Shown: in pieces, positions 17,501-25,399 of the stretch | How positions within the stretch are numbered: position 1 is the first letter of the stretch | Layout: every line of letters begins with the position of its first letter | Assembly: GCA_039028975.1 (NCBI GenBank) | Contig: JBCCHB010000020.1 | Coordinates: 62,001-126,000, forward strand | Origin: JAHBNG01 sp039028975 | GTDB lineage: Bacteria; Chloroflexota; Anaerolineae; Caldilineales; Caldilineaceae | Direction of reading: 5' to 3' | DNA: 64,000 nucleotides | The notes under the pieces: model-generated | What the model was told of the DNA's origin: nothing | Seen by the model: the letters and a program-made list of their open reading frames with translations, nothing else | The model's database searches: none | Translations under genes and position numbers: made by a program

Positions 17501-18125
17501 TGAATTTGAGATTTTGCATGGAGATGAAAACTCTAGCATTCGCCTTGACCCTGTACCATCCGTCGGCGGGAGTACGGAGCGAATTATGATCCCGAGGGAA
17601 CGCCTCCCTGCCCCAGGACTCTCATTTTCAATTGCGGCATACAGCGATGTCGATAGCGAAGATGGCATCAGCAGAGCAAGAATTAGCTCGATAGATTTGG
17701 TAATTGAAGGGGAAGAGGTATCCGAATCCACCAGTGCAGAAACCGAGGAAGCTACGGCTACACCAACACCTGAGCCAATAGCCGAACCAACCGCTGTTCC
17801 ACCTACTCCGGCAGAGCCAGGACAGGATGATACAGCTCTTGAAGACAAGCCTCATGTTGATTGGTTTACTTTCCTAATGAGCTTAGTTACAATCGTCGGC
17901 ATGATAAGCGTGCTGGTAATTCCACAGTTACGAATCACTCCGCGTCAATATATTGTTCGTTACATGTTATGGGCTATGATTGTAGGGCTTGCTGTATATG
18001 TTCTGTATGGACTATTTCTGCCGGTTGAAATTGGCCAACGGGGATATCCTTGGGCACCTCCACTTTTTGTCTTTACCTTTATGTTGATCCCTCTGCTCTG
18101 GCTACAGCTCCGAAATGAAGCATAA
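14535..18125 (+). CDS. Large membrane-anchored GH3-like protein, catalytic residues lost
   Basis: This protein of about 1,196 residues starts with a signal sequence (MSFVRIVRLIICITFLFNFL), then a Pro/Thr-rich linker. A glycoside hydrolase family 3 N-domain spans about residues 85-480: MSVADKIGQLFIVAFEG, LFIAVEQAGDGLSREG, LGATWDPELTQEVGKIVG and GVNMLLGPYLDV. The catalytic motifs are changed: KHFPGHG reads RQFPGEG near 325, and the nucleophile motif SDDL reads TSGL near 437. A Cys-containing insert (C-x2-C-x6-C-x4-C), long acidic linkers and two or three C-terminal membrane helices (about 1110-1190) follow. It is likely surface-exposed, anchored and non-catalytic, perhaps binding wall glycans. 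A TTG start at 14517 is possible. Confidence 0.75.
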   Translation: MSFVRIVRLIICITFLFNFLVPQKFLLGQSENLTPVLTPTPQSEPSPNVTPSPPTPELLEEIITSLAAQYLEQSLEVYIEQYIEQYIAQMSVADKIGQLFIVAFEGNDVSPTSDISNLIHTFRIGGVVISPRNRNFDNSRSAQEDAVTQVTRLTNQLQALSYGKEWDAEFDVQSEAFTSTVSSWVRAPITSSAIISASTSFNPPTLPLFIAVEQAGDGLSREGLPDTALRLGFTELPSPLALGATWDPELTQEVGKIVGQELEAVGVNMLLGPYLDVVREAPTGSVSSLGVYSFGGDPEWVGKMGRAYIKGVHEGGSGRVITIARQFPGEGDSDRLPYEEIATIQSTIEELRRYNFPPFLAAMTDRSGIATDEAVTDGMMSSHMYFSALQGDFEPFSAFRDLQDEIEPPPEASAKELWSRKNEFWRPTYEVWRASGLMMTSGLDTPAIRRIYKEPDRDFTFVSPASEAFDAGHDLLYLSHFSSEDSWEVQKQNIKDVVTYFQRRYETREGFSDSVEQSVYRILRAKLRMYHIDDAIAEQLNEVVRQIIRANLQLYIADSTQIGQNDDNEEPPGSQPIIVESSVPITASISPITTTDFIVSSSLVTEVVKSTQISNTLSFSIPLESVLIAKNPYLTLANDVKAASRETIRQVAAKSITLILPDPTGETDPLPESPKDTKKLLIITDNALYNECKQCISEDSECKKNRCTPENLVAPEEIQNIILRLYGDEGDQLIRAEIKSVTFEDLEKFLDAAEEEATASESEPVATIQPDSGPPPSEIDAVTVNQEVTPTAEAEADAVTEELKNPSLRVKPEDLEGEGWIIFAMLDIVEERPGSDVIKRFLREQNEQLSDKNVVVFALNAPYFLDGTEASRLDLYLGVNSKIGPFLDVAVRTLFKDGSFANPQGNAPVNVPGTRYSNLSLRLLPYYPNPELLPVPIQVFVGDELIAERPSEDIESNGIVTISSDEALSVRVYDIRDRNDNIVKDTTQIEFEILHGDENSSIRLDPVPSVGGSTERIMIPRERLPAPGLSFSIAAYSDVDSEDGISRARISSIDLVIEGEEVSESTSAETEEATATPTPEPIAEPTAVPPTPAEPGQDDTALEDKPHVDWFTFLMSLVTIVGMISVLVIPQLRITPRQYIVRYMLWAMIVGLAVYVLYGLFLPVEIGQRGYPWAPPLFVFTFMLIPLLWLQLRNEA

Positions 18126-18161
18126 TGTGACCATGCACCGAATGTCCATATCAATATTTCT

Positions 18162-18178
18162 GTACCAACACTTGGTAC
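18162..18178. other. Short perfect palindrome
   Basis: GTACCAA-CAC-TTGGTAC is a seven-base perfect stem with a three-base loop, 37 bases after the GH3-like stop. It may be a weak terminator hairpin or a protein binding site. No T-run follows. Confidence 0.35.
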
Positions 18179-18405
18179 GAGTGCGTCGCCATTCAGAAGC
18201 AAGCCGAGGCGGCGGAAAATCCTCGTTTGATCTCAATCCACAGAGAATATCTACGTCTCCTCATCCGTAGTTGTCGTTTTTCCCATATCCGTCTAAAATC
18301 ATACAGAGGACGTTGTAGACCGACTCAGAGAGGATGCTCTTTAACGGGGATTCGCTCTCGTAATAGAAGCTGGGTACCTTTTGAGTACCGCATTTAGGAA
18401 AATAA

Positions 18406-19167
18406 ATGAATAATCTTTATTACAGCCCGCCTCAAGAAGAAGAGTGGAACCCCACCAAGCGTAACCTGTTGTTCGCATGGAGTACCCATGTATTTACGGC
18501 AAGTGGGGCTATCTGGGGATTCCTTGCCATTTTGGCGATTACGAACCAGCAGTGGGTTGCCGCTTTTGTTTGGATGACAGTTTCGGTCTTTGTTGATGCC
18601 TTTGATGGGTTATTAGCAAGGAGGGCGCGCGTTAAGGAGGTAATTCCAAGGTTTGATGGGGCATTGCTCGATAACATGGTTGACTATCTGAATTATGTGA
18701 TCGTACCAGCAATCTTTATCTATTCCTATGGCTTTACCCCAACGAGCGTCTCTCTGCTGGCTGTTTTCCTTATTATGCTTGCATCGGCTTATCAATTCTG
18801 CCAGAGTGATGCGAAGACAGAGGATCACTATTACAAAGGATTCCCTTCATATTGGAATATTTTGGCTTTTTATCTCTTCGTTCTTAATTTATCCACATGG
18901 GCAAACTTTTTGGTGATTATTGTATTGGTTGTTTTGGTTTTTATTCCAATAAAATATGTTTATCCGTCGCGAACAGTTCGCTATCAGCAACTTACGATGG
19001 TGCTTTCCATAGTATGGGGAATAACCTGCTGCATAATTCTTTTTCAATACCCGGAACCTAATGCTAACTTAATCTGGCTTTCGCTACTCTTTGCGGTCTA
19101 TTATGTGGGCATTAGCTTATTCTCAATGTTGACAACCAAGCAATTCTCCAGTGCAGACATTTCCTAG
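18406..19167 (+). CDS. pcs: CDP-alcohol phosphatidyltransferase, likely phosphatidylcholine synthase
   Basis: This 253-residue protein has about seven or eight membrane segments and the CDP-alcohol phosphotransferase motif: DAFDGLLARRARV, then ALLDNMVDYLNYVIVPA, giving D-x2-D-G-x2-A-R and the later D-x3-D. The RARVKEVIPRFDG...DYLNYVIVPA spacing resembles bacterial phosphatidylcholine synthase (Pcs), which joins choline to CDP-diacylglycerol, more than phosphatidylserine or phosphatidylglycerol synthases. It would act in the inner membrane. The gene stands alone, with 280 bases upstream. Confidence 0.78.
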   Translation: MNNLYYSPPQEEEWNPTKRNLLFAWSTHVFTASGAIWGFLAILAITNQQWVAAFVWMTVSVFVDAFDGLLARRARVKEVIPRFDGALLDNMVDYLNYVIVPAIFIYSYGFTPTSVSLLAVFLIMLASAYQFCQSDAKTEDHYYKGFPSYWNILAFYLFVLNLSTWANFLVIIVLVVLVFIPIKYVYPSRTVRYQQLTMVLSIVWGITCCIILFQYPEPNANLIWLSLLFAVYYVGISLFSMLTTKQFSSADIS

Positions 19168-19638
19168 CAGTATTTCGTCAGTCATCTTGATAGCTAGATA
19201 GCTATCACATGGCCAAGTAGACTTTGCTTCTTCTTTTCACCCATCCAAGATGAAAGAGTCCAAATCCAGGAGGAAATTTACTTGGTGAGCGATAGTGGGA
19301 GCGATCGACAAAGAAGGGTCAAATCAGAAAGGTAAGATTTAGAGTGCAGACCTTGTCTAATTGAATAGAGGCTGAACTCTAAATTTAATTCTGCGCGGAG
19401 TGAAAACTTCTGGCTGCATGAATTACAGAGATTTAATGCTATGTTAAGTCGACTTGAAAACCGTACTTTCCCACAGCTCTGTCAGACTAACCAAACTGTA
19501 GTTTTCAAGCTGCGACGAGTATAGAGCGAAGAAAAAGGTCGATTGCGTCAGGGCCGAAGAATCGAACATTGAGATTGGGATCTTCTGAGGCTGTAAGTTT
19601 TCATATCAACACCAGTATTTTACACATTAGAGGTAAAA
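19168..19638. other. Intergenic region upstream of thioredoxin reductase
   Basis: About 470 bases without a supported gene. It holds one copy of repeat R3 (19453-19509) and a small palindrome TAGCTAGATAGCTA near 19190. The promoter for thioredoxin reductase should lie between the R3 copy and 19639; no clear -35/-10 pair was chosen. Confidence 0.45.
19453..19509. repeat. Interspersed palindromic repeat R3, copy 1
   Basis: CTTGAAAACCGTACTTTC at the left and AACTGTAGTTTTCAAG at the right form an imperfect hairpin of about 57 bases. The ends and length match two other hairpins, at 41570 and 45169. Confidence 0.6.
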
Positions 19639-20694
19639 ATGGATACTCCAACAACACAAAATGGTACCTACAAAAATGGTCAGTCCAATCCATCAACAGA
19701 GATCGAAGATGTAGTTATCGTTGGCAGCGGTCCGGCCGGTTTTACTGCTGGCCTTTATACCGCACGGGCAAATCTTAACCCAATTCTGATTACAGGCCAT
19801 GACTATGGTGGTCAGGTAAGCATTACCTACGAAGTGGAAAATTATCCTGGCTTCCCTGACAGTTTGAGTGGACCAGATCTGGTCGAAAAGATGAAAAATC
19901 AGGCTGAAAAATTTGGCTGCCGTGTCGAGTTTGATTACGTTACTGAGGTGGACACTGAACAACACCCTTACGTAGTGCGAACTCAGAATGGCAAGGAATA
20001 TACGACAAGATCCGTTATCATTTGTACGGGGGCACGTCCACGTTATTTGGAAGTTCCTGGCGAGCAAGAGTATATGGGGAAAGGCGTTAGCTATTGTGCA
20101 ACGTGTGATGGCTTCTTCTTCCGTGGCAAGGACGTAATCGTCGTTGGTGGAGGAGATAGCGCACTGGAAGAGGGACTCTTCCTGACGAAATTTGCCAGTA
20201 AAGTCAGAATTATTCATCGCCGTGATTCCCTCCGAGCCAGTAAGATTCTTCAAGACCGAGCCGCAAAGAATGAGAAGGTAGAATTCGTTTGGAACACTGT
20301 TGTGACAGAGGTTCTAGGTGATGAAGAAGGGAAAGTTGTTGGCGTCAAAACAGAAGATACCGTGACTGGTGAAGCCGGCCAACTCGATACGGATGGCGTT
20401 TTCATCTTCATCGGCCATATTCCGAACAATGAATTATTGGTGGATAAATTTGAGCTTGATGACGATGGACATCTCATTACGGATCGGTACAACCGGACGA
20501 ACATCCCAGGTGTGTTTGCCGGTGGCGAAATCATGGACAAAGTCTTCAAACAGGTTGCAACCAGCGTAGGGCAAGGCTGTTCTGCAGCAATGCAAACTGA
20601 AAAATTCCTTGCAGACCTAGAAGAGAATGGGTACCCAGGGCTAGCAGACCCGCGCCAATTTCATAGTGCAAGAAAAGAAGCCGTAGCCGTCTAG
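19639..20694 (+). CDS. trxB: Thioredoxin-disulfide reductase
   Basis: This 351-residue cytoplasmic flavoprotein moves electrons from NADPH to thioredoxin. The FAD-binding VVIVGSGPAGFTAGLYTARA is at residues 25-44. The redox-active CATC has C153 and C156. The NADPH-binding VIVVGGGDSALEEGLFL follows, and the C-terminal FAD motif is GVFAGGEIMDKVFKQVATSVGQG. Family members usually have GD rather than GE in that last motif. About 24 extra residues precede the first strand, and the C-terminus is extended by some 30. GAGG before the ATG supports the start. Confidence 0.93.
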   Translation: MDTPTTQNGTYKNGQSNPSTEIEDVVIVGSGPAGFTAGLYTARANLNPILITGHDYGGQVSITYEVENYPGFPDSLSGPDLVEKMKNQAEKFGCRVEFDYVTEVDTEQHPYVVRTQNGKEYTTRSVIICTGARPRYLEVPGEQEYMGKGVSYCATCDGFFFRGKDVIVVGGGDSALEEGLFLTKFASKVRIIHRRDSLRASKILQDRAAKNEKVEFVWNTVVTEVLGDEEGKVVGVKTEDTVTGEAGQLDTDGVFIFIGHIPNNELLVDKFELDDDGHLITDRYNRTNIPGVFAGGEIMDKVFKQVATSVGQGCSAAMQTEKFLADLEENGYPGLADPRQFHSARKEAVAV

Positions 20695-20740
20695 CGCCAT
20701 CTAAGCACCCGTTTGGCAATGAGCAGTACACTATAGCGTG

Positions 20741-20881
20741 AAAAGAGCGTTCTTCGTAATATTTAGGAACGAGGATTAAATAACTTGTTCATTTGAAGGA
20801 GTTATATCCAAATGAGACATGCCAGTTATTTAGGATTCATTCCTCAGGGGCTTACGTTCCTTACGCCAAGAACGCTCTTTT
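20741..20881. repeat. Perfect 14-bp inverted repeat enclosing an R2 element
   Basis: AAAAGAGCGTTCTT (20741-20754) is repeated perfectly in inverted orientation as AAGAACGCTCTTTT (20868-20881), with R2 copy 1 between them. The outer stem is followed by a short T-containing stretch. It may be a terminator for trxB into whose loop R2 inserted, or another composite repeat. Confidence 0.6.
20766..20843. repeat. Miniature inverted-repeat element R2, copy 1
   Basis: GGAACGAGGATTAAATAACT on the left pairs with the right end CAGTTATTTAGGATTCATTCC. It is 78 bp, flanked by TTA on the left and TCA on the right. Confidence 0.7.
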
Positions 20882-20901
20882 GATTGATTACACTATTTTA
20901 A

Positions 20902-20979
20902 GGAATGGGAATTAAATAGCTCGGTCATTTGTTAGGGCTAAACCCGATTGAAATGTGCAAGTCATTTACGACTCGTTCC
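20902..20979. repeat. Miniature inverted-repeat element R2, copy 2
   Basis: GGAATGGGAATTAAATAGCT on the left pairs with AGTCATTTACGACTCGTTCC on the right. It is 78 bp, flanked by TAA on both sides. It ends 27 bases before murJ, so the murJ leader is partly repeat-derived. Confidence 0.75.
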
Positions 20980-21006
20980 TAAATTTCCTCTTCCCAACCC
21001 CTCTTC

Positions 21007-22686
21007 ATGTCAGACATCACCGAGCAAGAGAATCGAACCCCAGACGCGAGCACTCGGGACCAAAATCTATCGGGAATCGGGCGCAGCGCAAGCCTAATTT
21101 CTATGGGGAATATTGCCGGGCGTATTTTAGGGCTGGTCAGAGAGATGATCATTGCAAGATACTTTGGTGCCACCGGTGAAGTAAGCGCATTTCGTACTGC
21201 TAGCCAAGTACCAACTGCATTATACGATCTGTTGGTGGGTGGCATGTTAAGCGCTGCACTTGTGCCGACATTGAATGAGTACACGTCACTTGAACATCGC
21301 AAAACGTTTGCTCGGTTAGTTAGCTCGCTTCTTATTCTCTTTGCTTTAGCTCTTGCACTAATTACGATCACTTTGGAATTCTTTGCACCACAAATTGCTC
21401 AATGGTTGGCTCCTGGCTTTCGAGTCAATACTCCTCACCTTCTGATTTTGACAATTCGTCTGCTCCGTATTGCCGTACCCACTGTCTGGTTCATTAGCAT
21501 GGCGGGTGTGGTTATGGGGATTCTATATGCTCAAGAGCGCTTTACATTCCCAGCGATGGCAGCAGCTATCTTTAACTTGGGAATAGTCGTCACCACGCCT
21601 CTTTTGGCATCATCACTAGGGATACTTAGCCTAGCCGTCGGTATGCTCATAGGCAGCATCGCTCAGCTAATATTCATGGGGTGGGATCTGGTGCGGTTTC
21701 TTTACCAAGAGAATCTTTTGTCATCATTGAGGCCAAGCAACCACCCTGCGTTGTCCAAAATTTTGCACCTCTATCTGCCTATTGCCAGCGTGACACTCTT
21801 TTCAACAGGTCAGATTGCTCTGGATCGACGACTTGCTAACTCAACCGGAGAGCTGAGCGTTGCCTGGATGCAATATGCCACCACGTTACAGCAACTCCCC
21901 CTTGGCTTGATTAGCATTGCCATTTCATTAGCTTCACTGCCCAGACTGAGTCACTACTTTACTATTCAGGATCAGAAGAAGTATCGACAGACATTGAGCA
22001 CTGGCTTGCGGCTTGTCTTGCTGCTGATTGTCCCTGCTGCCGCTATACTCTGGATATTGGGGGAACCTATTATTCGGCTTATCTTTGAGCATCAAAGCTC
22101 CATCTTTGCCCCAGAGGACACAGCGAGAGTGTTTCCTGCACTACGAATTTATGCCATAGGGATGATCTTTGCGGCTATCGATAACCCCTTGAATTATGCT
22201 TTTTATGCTCGCAACAATACATTGCTACCAGCCATTGTTGGTGTTATAAGTATCCTAGTCTATGTTATTACAGCCTTTACCCTGCTCAATACGATGGGCT
22301 ATTTGGCATTGGTCTGGGCCGACACGATTAAACATAGTTCTCATATGTTGTTGATGATTCTTGCCTTGTATTGGCAAATAGGTCGACTTCAAGCAGGACT
22401 TTGTATATCATGGAGCAAAATACTTGGGGCTGGTGCCGGAATGGCAGTGGTGGTTTGGGCTACTTATCATCTTTTTCAATTCTATATTTTCCCTTCCTAT
22501 AATTTGGCTTATGATAATATGACCACCCAAAATTTTACTAAAAGCCCTACTTTTCTGGTTGATCTATTGATCCTCTCGGGTAGCGCTGGTCTTGGCCTAA
22601 GCGCATATATAATGCTGCTGTATTGGTTTGGGGTTCGTGATTTCGCCACTCTTGTGGCAAGTCTTAGGAAAAAGAGCAACATCTGA
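21007..22686 (+). CDS. murJ: Lipid II flippase MurJ/MviN family
   Basis: This 559-residue protein of the MOP superfamily has about 14 membrane segments. The N-terminal core GRSASLISMGNIAGRILGLV followed by REMIIARYFGATGEVSAFRTA is the MurJ signature. PTALYDLLVGGMLSAALVP and the arginine-containing loops are also typical. It moves lipid-linked peptidoglycan precursor across the inner membrane. No good Shine-Dalgarno precedes the ATG at 21007, so an internal start such as the Met at residue 33 is possible, though that would remove part of the first helix context. R2 lies directly upstream and R1 directly downstream. Confidence 0.9.
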   Translation: MSDITEQENRTPDASTRDQNLSGIGRSASLISMGNIAGRILGLVREMIIARYFGATGEVSAFRTASQVPTALYDLLVGGMLSAALVPTLNEYTSLEHRKTFARLVSSLLILFALALALITITLEFFAPQIAQWLAPGFRVNTPHLLILTIRLLRIAVPTVWFISMAGVVMGILYAQERFTFPAMAAAIFNLGIVVTTPLLASSLGILSLAVGMLIGSIAQLIFMGWDLVRFLYQENLLSSLRPSNHPALSKILHLYLPIASVTLFSTGQIALDRRLANSTGELSVAWMQYATTLQQLPLGLISIAISLASLPRLSHYFTIQDQKKYRQTLSTGLRLVLLLIVPAAAILWILGEPIIRLIFEHQSSIFAPEDTARVFPALRIYAIGMIFAAIDNPLNYAFYARNNTLLPAIVGVISILVYVITAFTLLNTMGYLALVWADTIKHSSHMLLMILALYWQIGRLQAGLCISWSKILGAGAGMAVVVWATYHLFQFYIFPSYNLAYDNMTTQNFTKSPTFLVDLLILSGSAGLGLSAYIMLLYWFGVRDFATLVASLRKKSNI

Positions 22687-22690
22687 GAAG

Positions 22691-22782
22691 TATAGATGGC
22701 CAGAAAAATTCTATCCTCCCTTCTCGGAATTTTTCAGAGTTGATAGGTCAGAGTCGGGACAAGACTTTTCTGGCAGAGTATA
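22691..22782. repeat. Interspersed palindromic repeat R1, copy C
   Basis: TATAGATGGCCAGAAAAATT at the left and GACTTTTCTGGCAGAGTATA at the right form terminal inverted repeats of about 17 bases. It is 92 bp and starts four bases after the murJ stop, where it could also act as an RNA hairpin. Confidence 0.8.
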
Positions 22783-22832
22783 CCCACATTTATTTCCGAA
22801 CAGTCGTGAATATGATAAAATGATTTGTAGAT

Positions 22833-22838
22833 TATAAT
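22833..22838 (+). promoter_or_regulatory. Candidate -10 element
   Basis: TATAAT lies 34 bases upstream of the small membrane protein start at 22872. No good -35 box is visible at the right distance. Confidence 0.3.
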
Positions 22839-22871
22839 CGTTTTTGATAGAGAAATCTGTGGAGATTTAAA

Positions 22872-23153
22872 ATGGCAACACAAAGTAAAAGCAAAAATCG
22901 AAAAACGAAAAGGAGTAGAAGTGCTATTTCAGGCAACCCCAATAGCTATAAACACCTTTATAAAAATAGTAATCAGCAGGTTGTTCCTTCTGAAGAAGTA
23001 GCAGATATAAGCGTTGGGGTAACAACAGGGAAAGGCTCAGAAACTGTTGATTGGAGCAGTGAATACAGTTACGTCTTTAAAGATCTGCGGACATTATTGA
23101 TTGTATCATTCGCTATTTTTGTTGCTATGATCGGTTCTCAATTCTTCCTCTAA
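22872..23153 (+). CDS. Small basic protein with one C-terminal membrane helix
   Basis: This 93-residue protein of unknown function has a strongly basic N-terminus (KSKNRKTKRSRS), a polar middle and one hydrophobic C-terminal segment (TLLIVSFAIFVAMIGSQFFL). That suggests a tail-anchored protein with a nucleic acid- or ribosome-binding cytoplasmic part, which is inference. GGAGAT before the ATG supports the start. Its 3' end overlaps the converging gene by 29 bases. Confidence 0.65.
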   Translation: MATQSKSKNRKTKRSRSAISGNPNSYKHLYKNSNQQVVPSEEVADISVGVTTGKGSETVDWSSEYSYVFKDLRTLLIVSFAIFVAMIGSQFFL

Positions 23154-23802
23154 TGAGCAAAGTTAGCGCACTGTGCAAAATGGCGCACAGGTAGAAATTT
23201 TGGGTATAAAGAAAGAGTACAGAAGTTAAGAGTAATGTAAATAATTGGTCGAACCACTGTCGACTGTTGGTTATGAGCATTGGAATGGCCTCAACCGCTA
23301 TAATGATAGTGGCAAGCCAAACTGCTGTATACAGTGGTGAATCCACTAATGCAGAGGAAACAATAAGGATTTCCCACAGGGCGGCTCGGACAAATGTCCA
23401 ATAAAATGCTTGTGCCAAAGACTGAGACCAAAGCCAAAGCCAGCCACTCTGCTTTTCCTCATTTTGTACTCGACTTCGAATCGTGGGTTCTCGGTAAGAG
23501 CCTCTAACTGCTTGGAGGAACGGATATGGAATATTTGTTGCCCGGGTAATCGCTACCAACATCATAACCGTAAATCCAATACCTAACCCAACGGCCAATG
23601 TTGTTGGCCAGTTTACTCCGACCAAGCCCATAAATCGCGGCGAAAGATGGCCAGCGACAAGGGCCAAATATGGAATAAGTATCCAGCGAGCCAGTTCAAA
23701 TAGACTGACACTGTTTTTCTTCTGCATTCTTTTAAGGACGGGAGATACTATGCTGCTAGATATTCCGACCAACAACCAAAGTAGTAATGCTGATACTTCC
23801 AT
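23125..23802 (-). CDS. Multi-pass membrane protein of unknown function
   Basis: This 225-residue protein has about seven hydrophobic segments. The last part (FLYTQNFYLCAILHSALTLL) faintly recalls the histidine motif of CPBP-type membrane proteases, but the glutamate motif expected before it is not clear, so no function is assigned. It converges with the small membrane protein gene. The start ATG at 23802 lies beyond a 200-base A/T-rich stretch. Confidence 0.65.
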   Translation of the reverse strand: MEVSALLLWLLVGISSSIVSPVLKRMQKKNSVSLFELARWILIPYLALVAGHLSPRFMGLVGVNWPTTLAVGLGIGFTVMMLVAITRATNIPYPFLQAVRGSYREPTIRSRVQNEEKQSGWLWLWSQSLAQAFYWTFVRAALWEILIVSSALVDSPLYTAVWLATIIIAVEAIPMLITNSRQWFDQLFTLLLTSVLFLYTQNFYLCAILHSALTLLIRGRIENRS

Positions 23803-23971
23803 AAACGTATATCACTCCACCTTATGGATGCCTGTAAATACGTGCAGGTACTGGTGACTACAATCGAATGTAAGGTACTTGATTCCGATTACCATCATTT
23901 TTGAGTATAACAAATTTTACCTGAGACTGTGCAATTGGACATACTTTTCTATACCAGATAGACTGACCAGA

Positions 23972-24102
23972 TATAGCTCTTATCTCTGTGGGAAACTAGG
24001 AGCTTGTTCCTGTGAAGATGGGGATGTCTTCCTCTTTTCGAATAGTTCAGGCTAAATTGGACCAAAGTCTGGACAAAATTTGGGGAATGATAGCAGACTA
24101 TA
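23972..24102. repeat. Interspersed palindromic repeat R1, copy E (diverged)
   Basis: The core CTTGTTCCTGTGAAGATGG...TGTCTTCCTC...AAATTGGACCAAAGTCTGGAC parallels copy A, and the right end reads AGACTATA. The GCCAGAAAA ends are eroded, so this looks like an old copy of the long R1 form. Confidence 0.5.
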
Positions 24103-24161
24103 CGACCCCAGCATAGAAGCGATTCATTATGGGAGAGGGTAAATTATTATCCTGACACATT

Positions 24162-24350
24162 ATGCAAGGACGGAGAGTTCTTCTTTTAATTGTCTTAGTA
24201 TTGATTGTGGCTTTTGTTGCAAGACCATCAGGGGTGTGGCAAGAGTTTAAACGTGCCTGGGCTCGTAGAGAGTGGACGTTAGGTATCTTAGCAACCATGG
24301 CTGTTGCATGGTTTCTATACGGTCTATATACGCTCTGGTGGAGTCAATAG
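24162..24350 (+). CDS. Small two-helix membrane protein
   Basis: This 62-residue protein has a basic start (MQGRRV), a hydrophobic helix (LLLIVLVLIVAFVA), a charged loop (QEFKRAWARREW) and a second helix (LGILATMAVAWFLYGLYTLW). The hydrophobic-basic pattern suggests a real small membrane protein. No clear ribosome site is visible and no function can be given. Confidence 0.5.
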   Translation: MQGRRVLLLIVLVLIVAFVARPSGVWQEFKRAWARREWTLGILATMAVAWFLYGLYTLWWSQ

Positions 24351-24415
24351 TATGCGGAATAAATTCTGATTGGTCATGCGAGACCGTGGATGTGACACGC
24401 GAAGTGCTTTTATTA

Positions 24416-24494
24416 ATGAATAATTCACAAACAACTTGTATGTTTCACTTGAGTGTAGCCTCATCAAATGGCCAAGTTGTTTAGTTCTCGTTCC
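24416..24494. repeat. Miniature inverted-repeat element R2, copy 3
   Basis: The right end GGCCAAGTTGTTTAGTTCTCGTTCC matches the other copies over its inner and outer parts. The left end (ATGAATAATTCACAAACAAC) is diverged but keeps the ACAACTTG core. It is flanked by TTA on the left and TAA on the right. Confidence 0.55.
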
Positions 24495-24514
24495 TAAAAA
24501 ATGTGATAGCAAAA

Positions 24515-24543
24515 TAAAAAAGGAGGCTGAGGCCTCCTTTTTT
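24515..24543. terminator. Bidirectional intrinsic terminator
   Basis: AGGAGGC (24521-24527), loop TGAG and GCCTCCT (24532-24538) form a perfect GC-rich stem with A-run before and T-run after. It sits between the small membrane protein gene and the converging response regulator, so it can stop transcription from both sides. Confidence 0.88.
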
Positions 24544-24574
24544 GTATCAAATAGATACTTTGTATGATTATAAC

Positions 24575-25399
24575 TTATGCATTAAGTTGATTTTGATTTA
24601 ATTGGGGTGTAGCACCATGAATGGCGACACTTGGTGTGCTCTCTTCACTTGTACAGAGCTTATATCCACGACCATGTACGGTCTTAAGGTATTTGGGAGA
24701 TGAAGAATTCTCTTCAACTTTGCTACGTAGTCGGCGAATGGTTACTCGGATGAAGTTCAGATCTTCGCAAAACTGGTATTGATATTCCCAGACAGCGGTG
24801 AGTAGATCCTCTTTACTGATGGGGGTATTTGGATGTTCAAGGAAATACTTCAGAAGTCGATACTCGTTAGGCGTTAGATTGACTTTCTTCCCACGAACCG
24901 TAACTTCACAGGTGCTTTCATTCAAGGTAATGTCACCACAGCGCATGACATCAGTCGATTCGTGCTGATTCCGTTGCATGGCTCGGCGCAATACGGCTTG
25001 AACACGAGCACGCAACTCTTTTAATGTGAATGGCTTAGTGACGTAGTTGTCTGCGCCAAGCCGAATGCCATGAACCACATCGTCTGGGCGTGCATTTGCC
25101 GTCAGCATCATGATTGGTACATCAGTCCGTTTACGCAGTTCTGCGCAGACTGTCCATCCGTCAATAATGGGCATATTAATGTCCAGAATTACCATATCGA
25201 AAGGATTTGCAGCGAATGCCTGTAGTGCTTCCTTTCCGTTACGAACGGTTACAACCTGATAGCCCTCCCGCTCAAGGCTAAACTGCAACAGCTGTCGAGT
25301 CGCATCTTCGTCCTCAGCAATAAGGATTTGCACATCTTCTTTTGGTATTTCTAGCGTAAATGCTGACTGTTGTGTGGTTTGCGTGGGGGCAATTTGCAT
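24575..25399 (-). CDS. OmpR/PhoB-type response regulator without adjacent kinase
   Basis: This 274-residue DNA-binding regulator has a receiver domain at about residues 22-140 (ILIAEDEDATR, phosphoacceptor Asp73 in VILDINMP, MLTANA, VTKPF). A winged-helix effector domain follows at about 155-255 (LTPNEYRLLKYFLEHPN, VHGRGYKL). The ATG at 25399 is chosen because GGAGAAG stands just before it; an ATG 11 codons upstream lacks this. No histidine kinase gene is nearby, so it is an orphan. The polar C-terminal tail (PSVAIHGATPQLNQNQLNA) is unusual for the family. Confidence 0.92.
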   Translation of the reverse strand: MQIAPTQTTQQSAFTLEIPKEDVQILIAEDEDATRQLLQFSLEREGYQVVTVRNGKEALQAFAANPFDMVILDINMPIIDGWTVCAELRKRTDVPIMMLTANARPDDVVHGIRLGADNYVTKPFTLKELRARVQAVLRRAMQRNQHESTDVMRCGDITLNESTCEVTVRGKKVNLTPNEYRLLKYFLEHPNTPISKEDLLTAVWEYQYQFCEDLNFIRVTIRRLRSKVEENSSSPKYLKTVHGRGYKLCTSEESTPSVAIHGATPQLNQNQLNA

